This document shows positions 54,372 through 63,437 of a DNA stretch of 64,000 bases, piece after piece (position 1 is the first letter of the stretch; each line of letters begins with the position of its first letter). The DNA is from Streptomyces sp. CHD11 (GTDB lineage: Bacteria > Actinomycetota > Actinomycetes > Streptomycetales > Streptomycetaceae): NCBI RefSeq assembly GCF_018638295.1, contig NZ_JABTTS010000003.1, forward strand, positions 1 through 64,000. The letters run 5' to 3'. Under the pieces are notes generated by a model. That model did not search any database, was not told where the DNA came from, and saw only the letters and a list, made by a program, of their open reading frames with translations. Both the position numbers and the translations under genes were made by a program.

Positions 54372-55756
54372 CGGGAAGTACCGCCCGTCAGCGCGTCGAG
54401 AGGTTCGCCCTCGCAGGACAGCGCGGCGGCGCGCATCGCGCTGATCCGTGCGAGCTGTTCGTCCTGCGGCAGGGCTTTGAGTTTCCTCCATACCGGGCGG
54501 GCCTCGGCCATCTGCTCAGCCGCGGAGCGGCCGGTGCCGTCGAGCGGTTCGAGGTCGTCGGTGACCCAGCCCGCCGCGATACTCAACGCGGCGGCGTCAC
54601 CGTAACCCTCCCAGCCGACGGGGGTGCATCCCGGCACCATGCCCCGAGCGATCAGGGCCCGGGTCAGCTCCCTGCCCTTCGCGGTGGCGATCACGGCGTC
54701 GTCGAAGTCGAGGAGCACGGTCTCGCGGAACCACCGCGGCTCTGAGCCCTCGGGCAGTACGGTGGCGATCTCCTGGACGGAGATCGGTGCTTGACCGCCC
54801 AGGGCGGCGTGCAGCAGGCGCAGCGCCTCCTTGCCGGGACCCGCGAGACGGGCGAGCCGTGCCTCCTGCGTCTTCGTCACACACACCGGGCCGTCGCACA
54901 CCAGCTCCGCGGCGGACTTGTCGACGACGTACATCCGGCCCGGGTCGGAGGGCAGCACGAGAAGGGCGATCATCAGGCCCGCCAGGACGGGTGCCAGCGC
55001 GGTCAGCCGGGCCCGCGGGGTCGCGGCGATCAGCAGGGCGAAGCCGGTCGCGGCCATACCCAGCAACCAGGCCGTCTGCCCGAGGTGCACGGACGCGGAG
55101 AGTGTGACGAGCGCGTCGCGCACCTCCTCCACCGTCGGTGACAGCAGCGAGACCTGGTTCGGCTCCGTGACCGGGACCCCGCTCGCCGTGACCGTCTCCG
55201 TGTGGCCCAGGGACGAGTGCATCAGGACCGTGAACACGAAGGCGCCCATGGCCACCGCGGGCGGGGTGAGCGCGGAGGGCAGGGCCCGCCCGGCCCCCAT
55301 GCCCAGCACGGCCCCGGCGACGAGGAAGAGAGTCCCCACCAGTGAGATCGGCAGCCAACCGGCATGTGTGTAAGCGGAGTTGCTCCACACCTGGACGGCG
55401 CCCACGAGGACGAGGAGCGCGAAGCCCGAGGCGAGCGTGAGCGCCGTCGTGCCCGCCAGCACTGCGGCCCGGTGCCGGGCGGGCCGCGGTGTGCTGGTCA
55501 GCAGCTCGTACATCTTCGAGCGGTGGTCGCGCAGGCCCTGCAGCGCGCCGAGTCCCACGGCCAGCGGCCACAGGTAGAACAGCAGGGAGCGGGTCCACAT
55601 GGCCATGGAAGTCCACTGGGCCGTCCATGCCGTGGTGCCCCTCCACCACGCGGCGTCCACCAGGTACAGGAACGCCAGCGCCGGAACCAGGACCACCACG
55701 CCGGCCCACGGGGCGACGGAGCGCGTCAGCTCGATGCGCAGGACACGGAGGATCAC
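54368..55756 (-). CDS. ABC-type permease with long extracytoplasmic/cytoplasmic C-terminal domain
   Basis: 462 residues from GTG 55756, which overlaps the ATPase stop. The N-terminal 300 residues have about six helices (APWAGVVVLVPALAFLYLV, SLLFYLWPLAVGLGAL, TTALTLASGFALLVLVGAV, PISLVGTLFLVAGAVLGMG, VAMGAFVFTVLMHSSLG, GQTAWLLGMAATGFALLI). The C-terminal 150 residues are soluble (LAGPGKEALRLLHAALGG, then VLLDFDDAVIATAKGRELTR). The layout matches ABC permeases of antibiotic or bacteriocin-type exporters. Partner of the ATPase upstream. Confidence 0.85.
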   Translation of the reverse strand: MILRVLRIELTRSVAPWAGVVVLVPALAFLYLVDAAWWRGTTAWTAQWTSMAMWTRSLLFYLWPLAVGLGALQGLRDHRSKMYELLTSTPRPARHRAAVLAGTTALTLASGFALLVLVGAVQVWSNSAYTHAGWLPISLVGTLFLVAGAVLGMGAGRALPSALTPPAVAMGAFVFTVLMHSSLGHTETVTASGVPVTEPNQVSLLSPTVEEVRDALVTLSASVHLGQTAWLLGMAATGFALLIAATPRARLTALAPVLAGLMIALLVLPSDPGRMYVVDKSAAELVCDGPVCVTKTQEARLARLAGPGKEALRLLHAALGGQAPISVQEIATVLPEGSEPRWFRETVLLDFDDAVIATAKGRELTRALIARGMVPGCTPVGWEGYGDAAALSIAAGWVTDDLEPLDGTGRSAAEQMAEARPVWRKLKALPQDEQLARISAMRAAALSCEGEPLDALTGGTSR

Positions 55757-56598
55757 CAACTGCCCCTTTCCTGGAGGGGGTTGTGCAACAGTGCCGAGTA
55801 GCCGCGCTCCAGGGGGCTGTCGCCCACGTGCTCGGGGCCGCCGGCCGCCGCCAGTTCGTCCGGGGTGCCCTGGAAGACCAGCCGGCCCTCGGCGAAGAGC
55901 ACCACGTCGATGCAGGCGGCGGCGACGTCCTCCACCAGGTGGGTCGAGACGAGCACACAGGTGTCCGTGCCCAGTTCCTGCAGCAGGTCGCGGAAGCGCA
56001 GCCGCTGCGCCGGGTCCAGTCCGACCGTCGGCTCGTCGAGGAGCAGCACCGTCGGGTCGTTGACGATGGCCTGGGCGATTCCGACGCGCCGCACCATGCC
56101 GCCCGACAGGGCCTTCATCCTGTCGTCGGCGCGGTCCGCCAGGCCCACCCGCTCCACGGCGCGCTGCACCGCAGCGGGGATGTCCGCCTTCGGCACCTCC
56201 TTCAGCCACGCCATGTACTCCACGAACTCGCGCACCGTGAAACGCTTGTAGTAGCCGAACTCCTGGGGCAGGTAGCCGATCCGGCGGCGCAGCGCACGGT
56301 GCTCGCCCCGGCCGTTCACGGACTCCCCGAACATCTCGAGGGTGCCCTCGGTGGGGCGCAGCACGGTGGCCAGCGTACGGATGAGAGTGGTCTTGCCCGC
56401 CCCGTTGGGACCGAGCAGGCCGTGTACGCCGGTACCGAGCCGCAGGTCGAGGCCGTCCACGGCCATCCGTTTCCTGCCGACCCTGACCTTGAGCCCGGCG
56501 GCCTGGATCTCCCAGGCGTAGGCCGTCGGCGCTAGATCGGCCGCGTTGACCGCGGGCGTCACGTGGGGTTCCTCTCCTTGGGCTTTCGTGTTGTTCAT
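55753..56598 (-). CDS. ABC transporter ATP-binding protein
   Basis: 281 residues from ATG 56598, which overlaps the anti-sigma stop (ATGA). GTG 56562, preceded by GGAGAGG, is a serious alternative start. Walker A is LLGPNGAGKTTLI, the Q-loop YLPQEFG, the signature ALSGGMVRRV, Walker B VLLLDEPTVGLD and the switch His in VLVSTHLVED. Drives the permease encoded downstream. Confidence 0.93.
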   Translation of the reverse strand: MNNTKAQGEEPHVTPAVNAADLAPTAYAWEIQAAGLKVRVGRKRMAVDGLDLRLGTGVHGLLGPNGAGKTTLIRTLATVLRPTEGTLEMFGESVNGRGEHRALRRRIGYLPQEFGYYKRFTVREFVEYMAWLKEVPKADIPAAVQRAVERVGLADRADDRMKALSGGMVRRVGIAQAIVNDPTVLLLDEPTVGLDPAQRLRFRDLLQELGTDTCVLVSTHLVEDVAAACIDVVLFAEGRLVFQGTPDELAAAGGPEHVGDSPLERGYSALLHNPLQERGSW

Positions 56599-57425
56599 CG
56601 ATGTGTTCCGAGCACGGTGTACGCGCTTCTGCGGGCGATCACGACCGCGATACCGAGTACGAGGACGAGGCCCCACGCGGGCAGACCGTCCGGCCGCAGG
56701 ACGAAGGCCGTCCGGCTGGTCGCCACGGTCGGTGCCATGACCACGCCGGCCCACACGGCGGCCAGCGCGACGGCGGCGCGGGTCACACCGACGATCCCGC
56801 CGAGCGCCAGCGTCGCCGCGGTGAAGGCCAGGCAGGGCAGCAGCCACTGGGCCACCATCACGCCGGTCACCCACCCGCACACCAGCAGTACGGGGACGAC
56901 CACGCCGAGTCCGGACGCGGTGCGCCGCAGCACCAGTTGGAGCCCTGCCCTGGGCGTCGAGGCCGTCAGCTCGTACGCCGGGTCCAGTCCCCGGGCCCAG
57001 GACGCCGCGACACCCAGCACGGGCAGGACCGGCGCGAACAGCAGCACCATCGACACCTCGCCCGTACCGGTGCCGACCACGTCGAGCAGCAGCGCCAGCA
57101 GCGTCACGCCCACCACCATGGCCAGCCATGGCACCATCGCGGGCGTCATCCACCGTGACAGCCGCGCCGGCCGCACCGCCTGCCGGAACCGTCCGCGCCG
57201 CATCGTGGCGGTGACCGTCAGCCGGGGCTCCAGGCCGGACCACACCGTGTCGACCAGCGACACCACTGCGGGCACCTCGGCGGTGACCACGGCGGACAGC
57301 CGGTCACGGCACACCCGGCACGCCTCCAAGTGGGCCTCCACGGCCCACACTTCGTCGGCGGCGAGGTCCGTACCGCCGCGCGCGAACCCCTCGATGATCC
57401 GCCCCGACGCGTGTTCCCCGCTCAT
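56595..57425 (-). CDS. zinc-finger anti-sigma factor with multi-helix membrane domain
   Basis: 276 residues. The N-terminal zinc-finger segment EAHLEACRVCRDRLSAVV is the His-x3-Cys-x2-Cys site of anti-sigma factors. After it come six hydrophobic segments (MVPWLAMVVGVTLLALLLDV, MVLLFAPVLPVLGVAAS, GVVVPVLLVCGWVTGVM, ALGGIVGVTRAAVALAAVW, LVLVLGIAVVIARRSA), far more than the usual single helix. The start overlaps the sigma stop (ATGA). It probably holds the sigma factor at the membrane and may also be a transporter-linked sensor. Confidence 0.85.
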   Translation of the reverse strand: MSGEHASGRIIEGFARGGTDLAADEVWAVEAHLEACRVCRDRLSAVVTAEVPAVVSLVDTVWSGLEPRLTVTATMRRGRFRQAVRPARLSRWMTPAMVPWLAMVVGVTLLALLLDVVGTGTGEVSMVLLFAPVLPVLGVAASWARGLDPAYELTASTPRAGLQLVLRRTASGLGVVVPVLLVCGWVTGVMVAQWLLPCLAFTAATLALGGIVGVTRAAVALAAVWAGVVMAPTVATSRTAFVLRPDGLPAWGLVLVLGIAVVIARRSAYTVLGTHR

Positions 57426-57982
57426 ACCAGCGCCCTCCGCATCGCCGTCCGGGCCCGGCGGGCACGGGTCTTGACCGTGCCCTCGGGCAGCCCTAGCAGG
57501 ACCGCGGTCTCCCGGACGGAGAGCCCATCGAGCACCATGGCCTGCAGTACCTGTCTCAACTCCGGCGCGAGGCAGCGCAGCGCGTCCCCGACCTCACCGC
57601 CGACGGTCGCCGCCAGTGCCTCCTCATCGGCCGCGGGCGCCGCGGCCGGCACGGCGGCAGCCGGCGGGGGCTCCGCGTGGTGGGCCCTGCGCCGGAAAGC
57701 GTCGACCAGGCGCCGCACCGCGATGGTCCACAGCCAACCGGTGGCGGTCCCGCCGACCGCGGCCCCGGCGAACGCGCCTGCCGCGCGCCACACCGCCAGA
57801 TAGGTCTCCTGCATGACCTCCGCGACGATCTGCTCGTCCACGCATCGGCGGCGCAGGCGCACCGCCAACCACGGCGACGTACGCCGGTACAACTCCTCGA
57901 ATGCGGCACGGTCGCCCTTCGCCACCAGCCGGACGAGACGCTCCTCGTCCACCTCGTGCAGCGGTGCCCTGGCTGATCTCAC
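57422..57982 (-). CDS. ECF RNA polymerase sigma factor
   Basis: 186 residues from GTG 57982 (weak ribosome site). Region 2 is LVAKGDRAAFEELYRRTSPW then EQIVAEVMQETYLAVWRAA (promoter -10 recognition). Region 4 is LRQVLQAMVLDGLSVRETAV then LLGLPEGTVKTRARRAR (-35 recognition HTH). An Ala/Pro-rich linker lies between (105-130). First gene of the operon with its own anti-sigma, so likely autoregulated and driving the downstream ABC genes. Confidence 0.93.
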   Translation of the reverse strand: MRSARAPLHEVDEERLVRLVAKGDRAAFEELYRRTSPWLAVRLRRRCVDEQIVAEVMQETYLAVWRAAGAFAGAAVGGTATGWLWTIAVRRLVDAFRRRAHHAEPPPAAAVPAAAPAADEEALAATVGGEVGDALRCLAPELRQVLQAMVLDGLSVRETAVLLGLPEGTVKTRARRARTAMRRALV

Positions 57983-58089
57983 ACCTGCTAGACGCCCGGT
58001 CCACGGATCAGGTTTTCCCTTCGCGGTGATCCCCGTCACAGACGGGGTACCGTCGGCGGCTCTCTTGCCGACGACTGGGGGTAGGACCT

Positions 58090-58457
58090 GCCACGGACGC
58101 ACGGCCGGGCGAGATCTCGTCGGTCAAGGCGACCGACACGGTACTCAGGGTCGACGCCCGTGCGACCGCAGAACAGGTGGCCTGCCCCACGTGTGGATGC
58201 TGGGCTGGACAAATACATGGCACCTACCTGCGTTACCCTCGCGGTCCGCCGACAGCAGGCAGACTCGTCGTGGTGTCGTTGCGGGTGCGACGGATCGTCC
58301 GCGAAGAGGAATCGTGCCAGCGAAAGACCTTCACCGAGCAAGTCTCCGGCCTCACCTGCGCGTTCGGGCGACGGACCGAGCGGCTGCGGTCGACACTGGT
58401 GCCGGTCTGCCTTGCCCTCGCGGGCCGGGTCGGCGCCCGGATGGCGGACACTTTCAG
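58090..58457 (+). pseudogene. ISL3-family transposase N-terminal fragment
   Basis: The frame reads ATDTVLRVDARATAEQVACP, TCGCWAGQIHGTYLRYPRGP, VVVSLRVRRIVREEESCQRK and GLTCAFGRRTERLRSTLVPV, the zinc-finger/DNA-binding N-terminus of ISL3 transposases. It is cut at about 58457, where an unrelated IS5 transposase end begins. Confidence 0.8.
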
Positions 58458-58865
58458 AGGGCGTTTACTCCCGGACAGTGGGGTGACGCCCCACAGTTGA
58501 TCAACGTTATGGATCGTGTTCGAGTCCCTCGCCCAGCTGGCGGTCACCCGCGAACGCGACCGGACCACGTGTGTGGCGATAAGGCGTACAGCTCTCGTCG
58601 AAACCGCCGCTACCTGCGTCGACGCCAGATCAAACACACCATCCCTGAGCCGACGAATCAGAAGGTCAACCGCCAACGGCGCTGTAGCCACGGTGGGCGG
58701 CCGACCGGCTTCGACAGCACTGCCTACAAAAGGAGGAACGAAGTCGAGCGTTGCTTCAACGTGCTCAAGGGCTCCAGAGCCGTGGCGACTCGCTACGACA
58801 AGAGGGCCTACGTCTTCCACGGCACGGTCACTCTTGCGGCGATTCGATTGTGGCTCCGCTACTGA
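58458..58865 (+). pseudogene. IS5-family transposase C-terminal fragment
   Basis: The frame QRAFTPGQWGDAPQLINVMD, DHVCGDKAYSSRRNRRYLRR (second catalytic Asp), FDSTAYKRRNEVERCFNVLK (catalytic Glu) and ATRYDKRAYVFHGTVTLAAI runs to a TGA at 58863-58865. The N-terminal half, including the first Asp, is missing. Confidence 0.85.
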
Positions 58866-58904
58866 TGTCAGCCATCGCAGCGGATGCCCCGGTGGTTGCC
58901 TCAG

Positions 58905-58985
58905 TCGTCGGCGGCGACGATGAGCGTGATCCGCCCAGCCGAGCGGTCGATGAGCACGAACTCGTGGAAGTAGTCGTGCACGCGT
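58905..58985 (-). pseudogene. short C-terminal gene fragment
   Basis: The minus strand reads VHDYFHEFVLIDRSAGRITL then IVAADD before a stop, with good codon use. It looks like the last 25 codons of a small actinobacterial protein of unknown function; the rest is gone. Confidence 0.35.
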
Positions 58986-59380
58986 CACACTTCCGCCACT
59001 TCAAGCAGGCCCTCGGCTGGACCGCACCGAAGATCCGCACCCCCCGAGGCAGCCGGCCGACGGATCTGGCTCATCATCGCCGCCCACACCCAGCTGCGGC
59101 TTGCCCGGCCGCTGGCAGCCGACCCGCGCCGACCCTGGGAGAAACCCAGCCCGCCGGACAGACTCACCCCCGCCCGCGTCCGCCGCGACTTCCGACACAT
59201 CCGCCCGGCGACCGCCTGCCCGGTCCTGGCACCGAAACCCTCCCGGCCCGGCCCCGGACGACCACCAGGCCGCAAACACCCGACCCAGCCCCGCCACGAC
59301 GTGCACACACCCCGCAAAACACACCCGACGCAACGACAAAGGAAGAAGTCGACGACCCCACGGCCCCGGCGCACAGGTTA
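58985..59380 (+). pseudogene. DDE-type transposase C-terminal part (same group as 28623-29337)
   Basis: Frames read SHFRHFKQALGWTAPKIRTP, then after one shift WLIIAAHTQLRLARPLAADP, RRPWEKPSPPDRLTPARVRR and FRHIRPATACPVLAPKPSRP. This is the typical C-terminus of the NF041680-like transposases, including the basic Pro-rich tail. It complements, but does not join, the N-terminal piece 30 kb away. Confidence 0.65.
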
Positions 59381-59541
59381 TAGATCAAGTTGGGCAACCC
59401 ATGTGTCGACTTCCGACTTGTCGAGTTCCCTACCCCGTGCCTATCGCATTCCGATGCTCATGTTGGGCGACGACGCTGACGGGAAACCCTCGCAGAGCTC
59501 ACCAGCGCCAGTGATTGACCGTCAACGGACTGTCTTCACGC

Positions 59542-59931
59542 TCATCGCGTCCTCCGGGACGGAGTGAGGGCGTACAGATCAAGAATGTCGGGGCAGGCGG
59601 CGATGCCGGGGCCGCCAGCCTGTACCCAGGCGGCGATGTCCTCGGTGGCGTCGGGGTCGTTGACGAGGCCGAGCCAGACCGGACGAGCGCCGGCAGCCCG
59701 TGCGGCGGCGGAGGGCTGAACGACGATGACGTTGGCGTGTTCACACACGTCGAGGCAGTCAGAGACCCGTACAGGGACCTTCTCGGCCAAGTGCGCGAGC
59801 TGCCGGTCGTGATCGACGCCGGTGATTTTCGGGGTTCCGCAGCAGCAGTCCCGGCAGACGACGACGTGGCACGGCGCCGGTTCGGCAGAGGTGTGCTCCG
59901 TGTCAGCTGCTTCAGGGCGCTGTCGAGGCAT
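59542..59931 (-). CDS. thioredoxin-like 2Fe-2S ferredoxin
   Basis: 129 residues. The cluster ligands appear as VVCRDCCCGTPK and later VSDCLDVCEHANVIVV, the spacing of thioredoxin-fold [2Fe-2S] proteins. The end is acidic (DPDATEDIAAWVQAGG). It starts 20 bases inside the end of the ABC ATPase gene, so it is the last gene of the B12 operon. Related proteins occur near cobalamin genes in actinobacteria; an electron-transfer or cobalt/corrin redox role is inferred. Confidence 0.85.
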   Translation of the reverse strand: MPRQRPEAADTEHTSAEPAPCHVVVCRDCCCGTPKITGVDHDRQLAHLAEKVPVRVSDCLDVCEHANVIVVQPSAAARAAGARPVWLGLVNDPDATEDIAAWVQAGGPGIAACPDILDLYALTPSRRTR

Positions 59932-60733
59932 CGCCCGTCACACTCCTCTTCGGGGGAAATTCATCCTGGGCAGCCGGGCGCAGGAAGCGGATCACGGGGT
60001 GGCCGGGGTCGTGGCCGACCTCGGCGCGGACGCCGTAGACCTGCTCGATGAGGACAGGCGACAGGACCTCGGCGGGGGTGCCCTCTGTGACCGCGCGGCC
60101 GTCGTGCAGGACGAGGAGGCGGTCGCAGTACATCGCGGCAAGGTTGAGATCGTGCAGGGCGATCACGGTGGTGACCGGCAACCCGGCGATCAGTTCCAGG
60201 AGATCGAGCTGGTGCTGGATGTCGAGATGGTTGGTGGGTTCGTCGAGGAGAAGTTCGCGAGGTTCCTGGGCGAGGGCGCGGGCGATCTGGGCACGCTGGC
60301 GTTCGCCGCCGGAGAGGGTGTGCCAGGACTGTCCGGCCCGGTCGGTCAGCCCGGTGCGTTGCAGGGCCTTGGTGACGGCTTCCGCGTCCGCCGCCGTCGG
60401 CGGGGTCCAGGCGCGGCGGTGTGGGATGCGGCCCAGGGCGGCGACGTCGCGGACGGTCAGTTCGGTCTGGGTGTCGGCGTGCTGTTCGACGGTGGCGATA
60501 CGGCGGGCGGTGGCGCGGCGGCCGACCTCGGTGAGCGGGCGCCCGTCCAGTGTCACGACTCCGGCGGTGGGCGTCAGGACCCCGGCCAGCATTTTCAACA
60601 GTGTTGACTTCCCTGAACCGTTGGGGCCGAGCAGGCCGACGGTCTCGCCGGGGCGCAGGGTGAGGGTGACGCCGTCGACGACGACTTTGTCGTCGATGCG
60701 CCGTACGACGCGGTCCGCATGCAGGCTGGTCAT
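59912..60733 (-). CDS. B12/siderophore-type ABC ATPase (BtuD-like)
   Basis: 273 residues. Walker A is LLGPNGSGKSTLLK, the signature HTLSGGERQRAQIA, Walker B ELLLDEPTNHLDIQHQ and the switch His in VIALHDLNLAAMYCD, all diagnostic of the FecE/BtuD group. Its ATG overlaps the permease stop (ATGA). The riboswitch upstream of the operon points to cobalamin or a cobinamide as substrate rather than iron. Confidence 0.92.
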   Translation of the reverse strand: MTSLHADRVVRRIDDKVVVDGVTLTLRPGETVGLLGPNGSGKSTLLKMLAGVLTPTAGVVTLDGRPLTEVGRRATARRIATVEQHADTQTELTVRDVAALGRIPHRRAWTPPTAADAEAVTKALQRTGLTDRAGQSWHTLSGGERQRAQIARALAQEPRELLLDEPTNHLDIQHQLDLLELIAGLPVTTVIALHDLNLAAMYCDRLLVLHDGRAVTEGTPAEVLSPVLIEQVYGVRAEVGHDPGHPVIRFLRPAAQDEFPPKRSVTGDASTAP

Positions 60734-61743
60734 GCTCGTCTCCGTCCGCGGTAGAGGATGGCGACGAACGCCGGTACTCCGATGAGGGACGTGACCACGC
60801 CCACCGGGACCTCCTGGGGGTCGAGGACGGTACGGGCGAGGGTGTCCACCCAGACGAGGAAGACGGCTCCGGTCAGTGCGGTGACCGGCAGGAGACGGGC
60901 GTGCCCGGAGCCGGTGAGGGCGCGGGTGGCGTGCGGGAGGACCAGGCCGACGAAGCCGATCGCGCCGGCGCAGCTGACCAATACGGCGGTGAGCAGCGCG
61001 GTCGCGCAGAGCAGGACCAGGCGGGTTCGGGTGACCGGGACCCCGAGTCCGGCGGCGGCCTCCTCACCGAAGGCGAACGCGTCGAGCGTACGGGCGTACC
61101 CGAGGCAGATGACGAGGACCACCGACAACACGATGGTGCAGAGCAGCACCTGCCCCCAGTCGGCCCCGGTGAGTGAACCCAGCAGCCAGAACAGCACACC
61201 CCGGGTGGTTTCCGCGTCCGCCGAGGTGAGGACGATGAACGAGGTCAGCGCGGAGAACATCTGCATGGCCGCCACCCCGGACAGCACGACCCGGTCGGTG
61301 CTGGCGCCGAGGGTGTGGCTGAGCAGCAGCACCAGCGCGAAGGAGAGCAGCGCCCCCAGGAAGGCGCCCGCCGACAGGGACACCACTCCGCCGCCCACCC
61401 CCAGCACGACCACGGCGACCGCTCCGGTGGACGCGCCGGAGGAGACACCGAGGACGAAGGGATCGGCCAGCGGATTGCGCAGCAGCGACTGCATCACCGC
61501 CCCGCATACGGCGAGCCCGGCGCCGCACACGGCGGCGAGGAGGGCGCGCGGCATCCGCAGGTTCCACACGATGCCGTCCCGCAGCGGCGCCAACGTGCTC
61601 TCGCCGAAACCGAGATGGGCCGCGACGGCAGCCCACACGTCGCCGGTGGAGATGTCGGCCGGTCCGATCGTCACAGCCATGGCGATCGACACAAGCAGCG
61701 CCGCCAGTCCGCCGCCCGTCAGCAGCAGGGTACGGATGCTCAC
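60730..61743 (-). CDS. FecCD/BtuC-type ABC permease
   Basis: 337 residues from GTG 61743, overlapping the binding-protein stop. Ten or so helices, with the family's WNLRMPRALLAAVCGAGLAV, QSLLRNPLADPFVLGVSSGA and CAGAIGFVGLVLPHATRALT motifs. A long upstream open frame is not used. Transports B12-type compounds across the membrane with the ATPase at 59912. Confidence 0.92.
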   Translation of the reverse strand: MSIRTLLLTGGGLAALLVSIAMAVTIGPADISTGDVWAAVAAHLGFGESTLAPLRDGIVWNLRMPRALLAAVCGAGLAVCGAVMQSLLRNPLADPFVLGVSSGASTGAVAVVVLGVGGGVVSLSAGAFLGALLSFALVLLLSHTLGASTDRVVLSGVAAMQMFSALTSFIVLTSADAETTRGVLFWLLGSLTGADWGQVLLCTIVLSVVLVICLGYARTLDAFAFGEEAAAGLGVPVTRTRLVLLCATALLTAVLVSCAGAIGFVGLVLPHATRALTGSGHARLLPVTALTGAVFLVWVDTLARTVLDPQEVPVGVVTSLIGVPAFVAILYRGRRRA

Positions 61744-62792
61744 TTGGCGAGCCCGAAGTCGCGCAACCCGGCTGCCACCTTCTCGATCCCCTCGATCGTA
61801 CGGATGGACGGGTTCATCGCCTGCCCGCTCAGCAGGACGTATCGCTTCTCCTTCACCGCGGTCAGATTGCGGGTGGCGGGGTTGGTCTCCAGGAAGCGGA
61901 TCTTGGCCTGGGCGGTCTCGGCGGTCTGCTGCTTGCGGGTCAGGTCCCCGATCACGATGACGTCGGGGTCGCGGTCCGCGACGGTCTCCCAGCCGATCTG
62001 GGGCCATTCGTCGTGGGTGTCGGAGAAGGCGTTCTTCGCGCCGACAGCGCGGGTGATGGCACCGGGGGCGCCGCAGCAGCCGGCCAGGTAGGGCGACTGG
62101 GAGTTGGCGAACCAGTACATGAGGGAAACCTCGGAGGCGGGCAGCCCGTCAGTCGCCTTGCGCACCCGCTCCTTCAGCTCGGTGACGAGCTGCTCGCCGC
62201 GCTCCTCGATACGGAAGGCCCGTGCCAGGTCGCGTATCTCGCCGTACACGGTGTCGAGGGTGAGCGGCTCGCTGCGCGATCCGTCGCCGCCGCTGTCGTT
62301 GTCCTTGCCCGCCGAGCAGTCGGACGGCGAGACGTAGGTGGGCACGCCCAGCTTCTCGAACTGCTCGCGGGTGGCGACTCCGCCCTTGCCGAGGGTGGAG
62401 ACGAACGAGGCGGTGATGAAGTCGGGTTCGGCGTCCAGGACCTTCTCGAACGAGGGCGCGTTGTCGGCGAGGCGCGGCACGGAGGTGTTGGCCTTCTTCA
62501 ACCCCTTCATCACCGGGTCGGTCCAGGTTGCCGTACCGGCGATGCGGTCGGCGAGGCCGAGGGAGAGCAGGATCTCCGTGGTGCCCTGGTTGAGGGAGAC
62601 GGCCCGCTTCGGCTCCGACTTCAGGGTGACCTTGTGGCCGCAGTTGTCGAGGGTCACCGGGTAGCCGGCAGCAGAGGTCGTCTCCGACTTGGCGTCGTTG
62701 TCGCCGGAGGATCCGCAGGCGGTGAGCAGTAGGGCGGACGCGAAGAGAAGCGCGGGAGTGCGGTGAAGGGCGGGGGTGCGGAGCACAGGCAT
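61740..62792 (-). CDS. B12-type ABC substrate-binding lipoprotein (BtuF-like)
   Basis: 350 residues. A signal peptide with lipobox LLLTACGSS puts Cys26 at the new N-terminus. The periplasmic-binding fold of the BtuF/FhuD class follows (PKRAVSLNQGTTEILLSLGL, PDFITASFVSTLGKG, DRDPDVIVIGDL, RYVLLSGQAMNPSIRTI). First gene of the operon and directly downstream of a cobalamin riboswitch, so it captures cobalamin or a related corrinoid outside the membrane. An internal Cys pair (YLAGCCGAPG) is present. Confidence 0.92.
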   Translation of the reverse strand: MPVLRTPALHRTPALLFASALLLTACGSSGDNDAKSETTSAAGYPVTLDNCGHKVTLKSEPKRAVSLNQGTTEILLSLGLADRIAGTATWTDPVMKGLKKANTSVPRLADNAPSFEKVLDAEPDFITASFVSTLGKGGVATREQFEKLGVPTYVSPSDCSAGKDNDSGGDGSRSEPLTLDTVYGEIRDLARAFRIEERGEQLVTELKERVRKATDGLPASEVSLMYWFANSQSPYLAGCCGAPGAITRAVGAKNAFSDTHDEWPQIGWETVADRDPDVIVIGDLTRKQQTAETAQAKIRFLETNPATRNLTAVKEKRYVLLSGQAMNPSIRTIEGIEKVAAGLRDFGLAK

Positions 62793-62837
62793 GCCTCTTG
62801 GGTCGGGGCTCGTACGCGGAGCCTGGCCTACGGACGT

Positions 62838-62860
62838 ACCTCCGCGCGGTGCGCGGAGGT
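62838..62860 (-). terminator. riboswitch expression-platform hairpin
   Basis: A perfect 10-bp stem, ACCTCCGCGC then GCGCGGAGGT, with a 3-base loop lies between the cobalamin aptamer and the btuF-like start. It could form a terminator or, through its GGAGGT arm, interfere with translation. Confidence 0.6.
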
Positions 62861-62995
62861 GCCAGCAGGTCTTCGGACTCGGGTTCGTCCGGTCGGGGCG
62901 CCTTCCCGGTCTCCCAGTGGCGTTCTGTGCCCCGCCCGTCCCCCTTACCGCTGCGCGTCAGTTCCGGATTTGCACCGGATTCCCTGGCCTCGGGT
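62861..62995 (-). promoter_or_regulatory. cobalamin riboswitch upstream of the B12 uptake operon
   Basis: Read on the minus strand: GGGAATCCGGTGCAAATCCGG, then CGCAGCGG, the conserved GCCACTGGGAGACCGGGAAGG segment and the closing GAGTCCGAAGACCTGC. These are the hallmark conserved parts of an AdoCbl-type aptamer. It lies 68-205 bases before the ATG at 62792. High cobalamin should switch the operon off. Confidence 0.93.
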
Positions 62996-63073
62996 GTGGC
63001 TCGACTGGCCCGAGGAGGCTATCAAGTCCGTCGTACGGTCAGACCATGCGATCGGTCACGGGGGACGGCATGA

Positions 63074-63383
63074 ACGTGCTGGGGTCGCCGTCAACGCCCT
63101 GCTCGTCCCCTACCTGCTGGCCGCCGTCCGCATGGCCGAATCCGGCTTCGACACCGCAGCCGACATCGACACCGGCATGGAGCTGGGCTGCGCCCACCCC
63201 ATGGGCCCGGCGAACCTGATCGGCCTGGACACCGTCGCCTCGATCGCCGAGTCCCTTCACGACGAGTTCCGCGAACCCCTCCACGCGCCGCCGCCGCTGC
63301 TCCAGGCGGTACTGCTGGGCCGCAAGAGTGGCCGGGGATTCCACGTATACGGCCAACTGAGCATCCTGGCGCGACCGGGCTGA
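63074..63383 (+). pseudogene. 3-hydroxybutyryl-CoA dehydrogenase C-terminal fragment
   Basis: The frame reads ERAGVAVNALLVPYLLAAVR, DIDTGMELGCAHPMGPANLI, GLDTVASIAESLHDEFREPL and LLGRKSGRGFHVYG, the C-terminal dimerisation domain of Hbd-type 3-hydroxyacyl-CoA dehydrogenases (HPMGP motif). The Rossmann domain is missing, and a small internal deletion (expected GPLKLTDLIGLD) is present. Confidence 0.85.
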
Positions 63384-63437
63384 GGGGCACGGACGCGCCG
63401 TCGGCCGAGGGATCCGGCGGCTGTTCGCAGGGGAACA

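Noticed and set aside
54597..55958. 453-codon minus-strand ORF in another frame of the permease
   Set aside because: Arg/Pro/Gly-rich shadow without membrane helices or ribosome site.
60758..61960. 400-codon plus-strand ORF opposite the FecCD permease
   Set aside because: Thr/Ala/Arg-rich shadow; the minus strand encodes a canonical permease.
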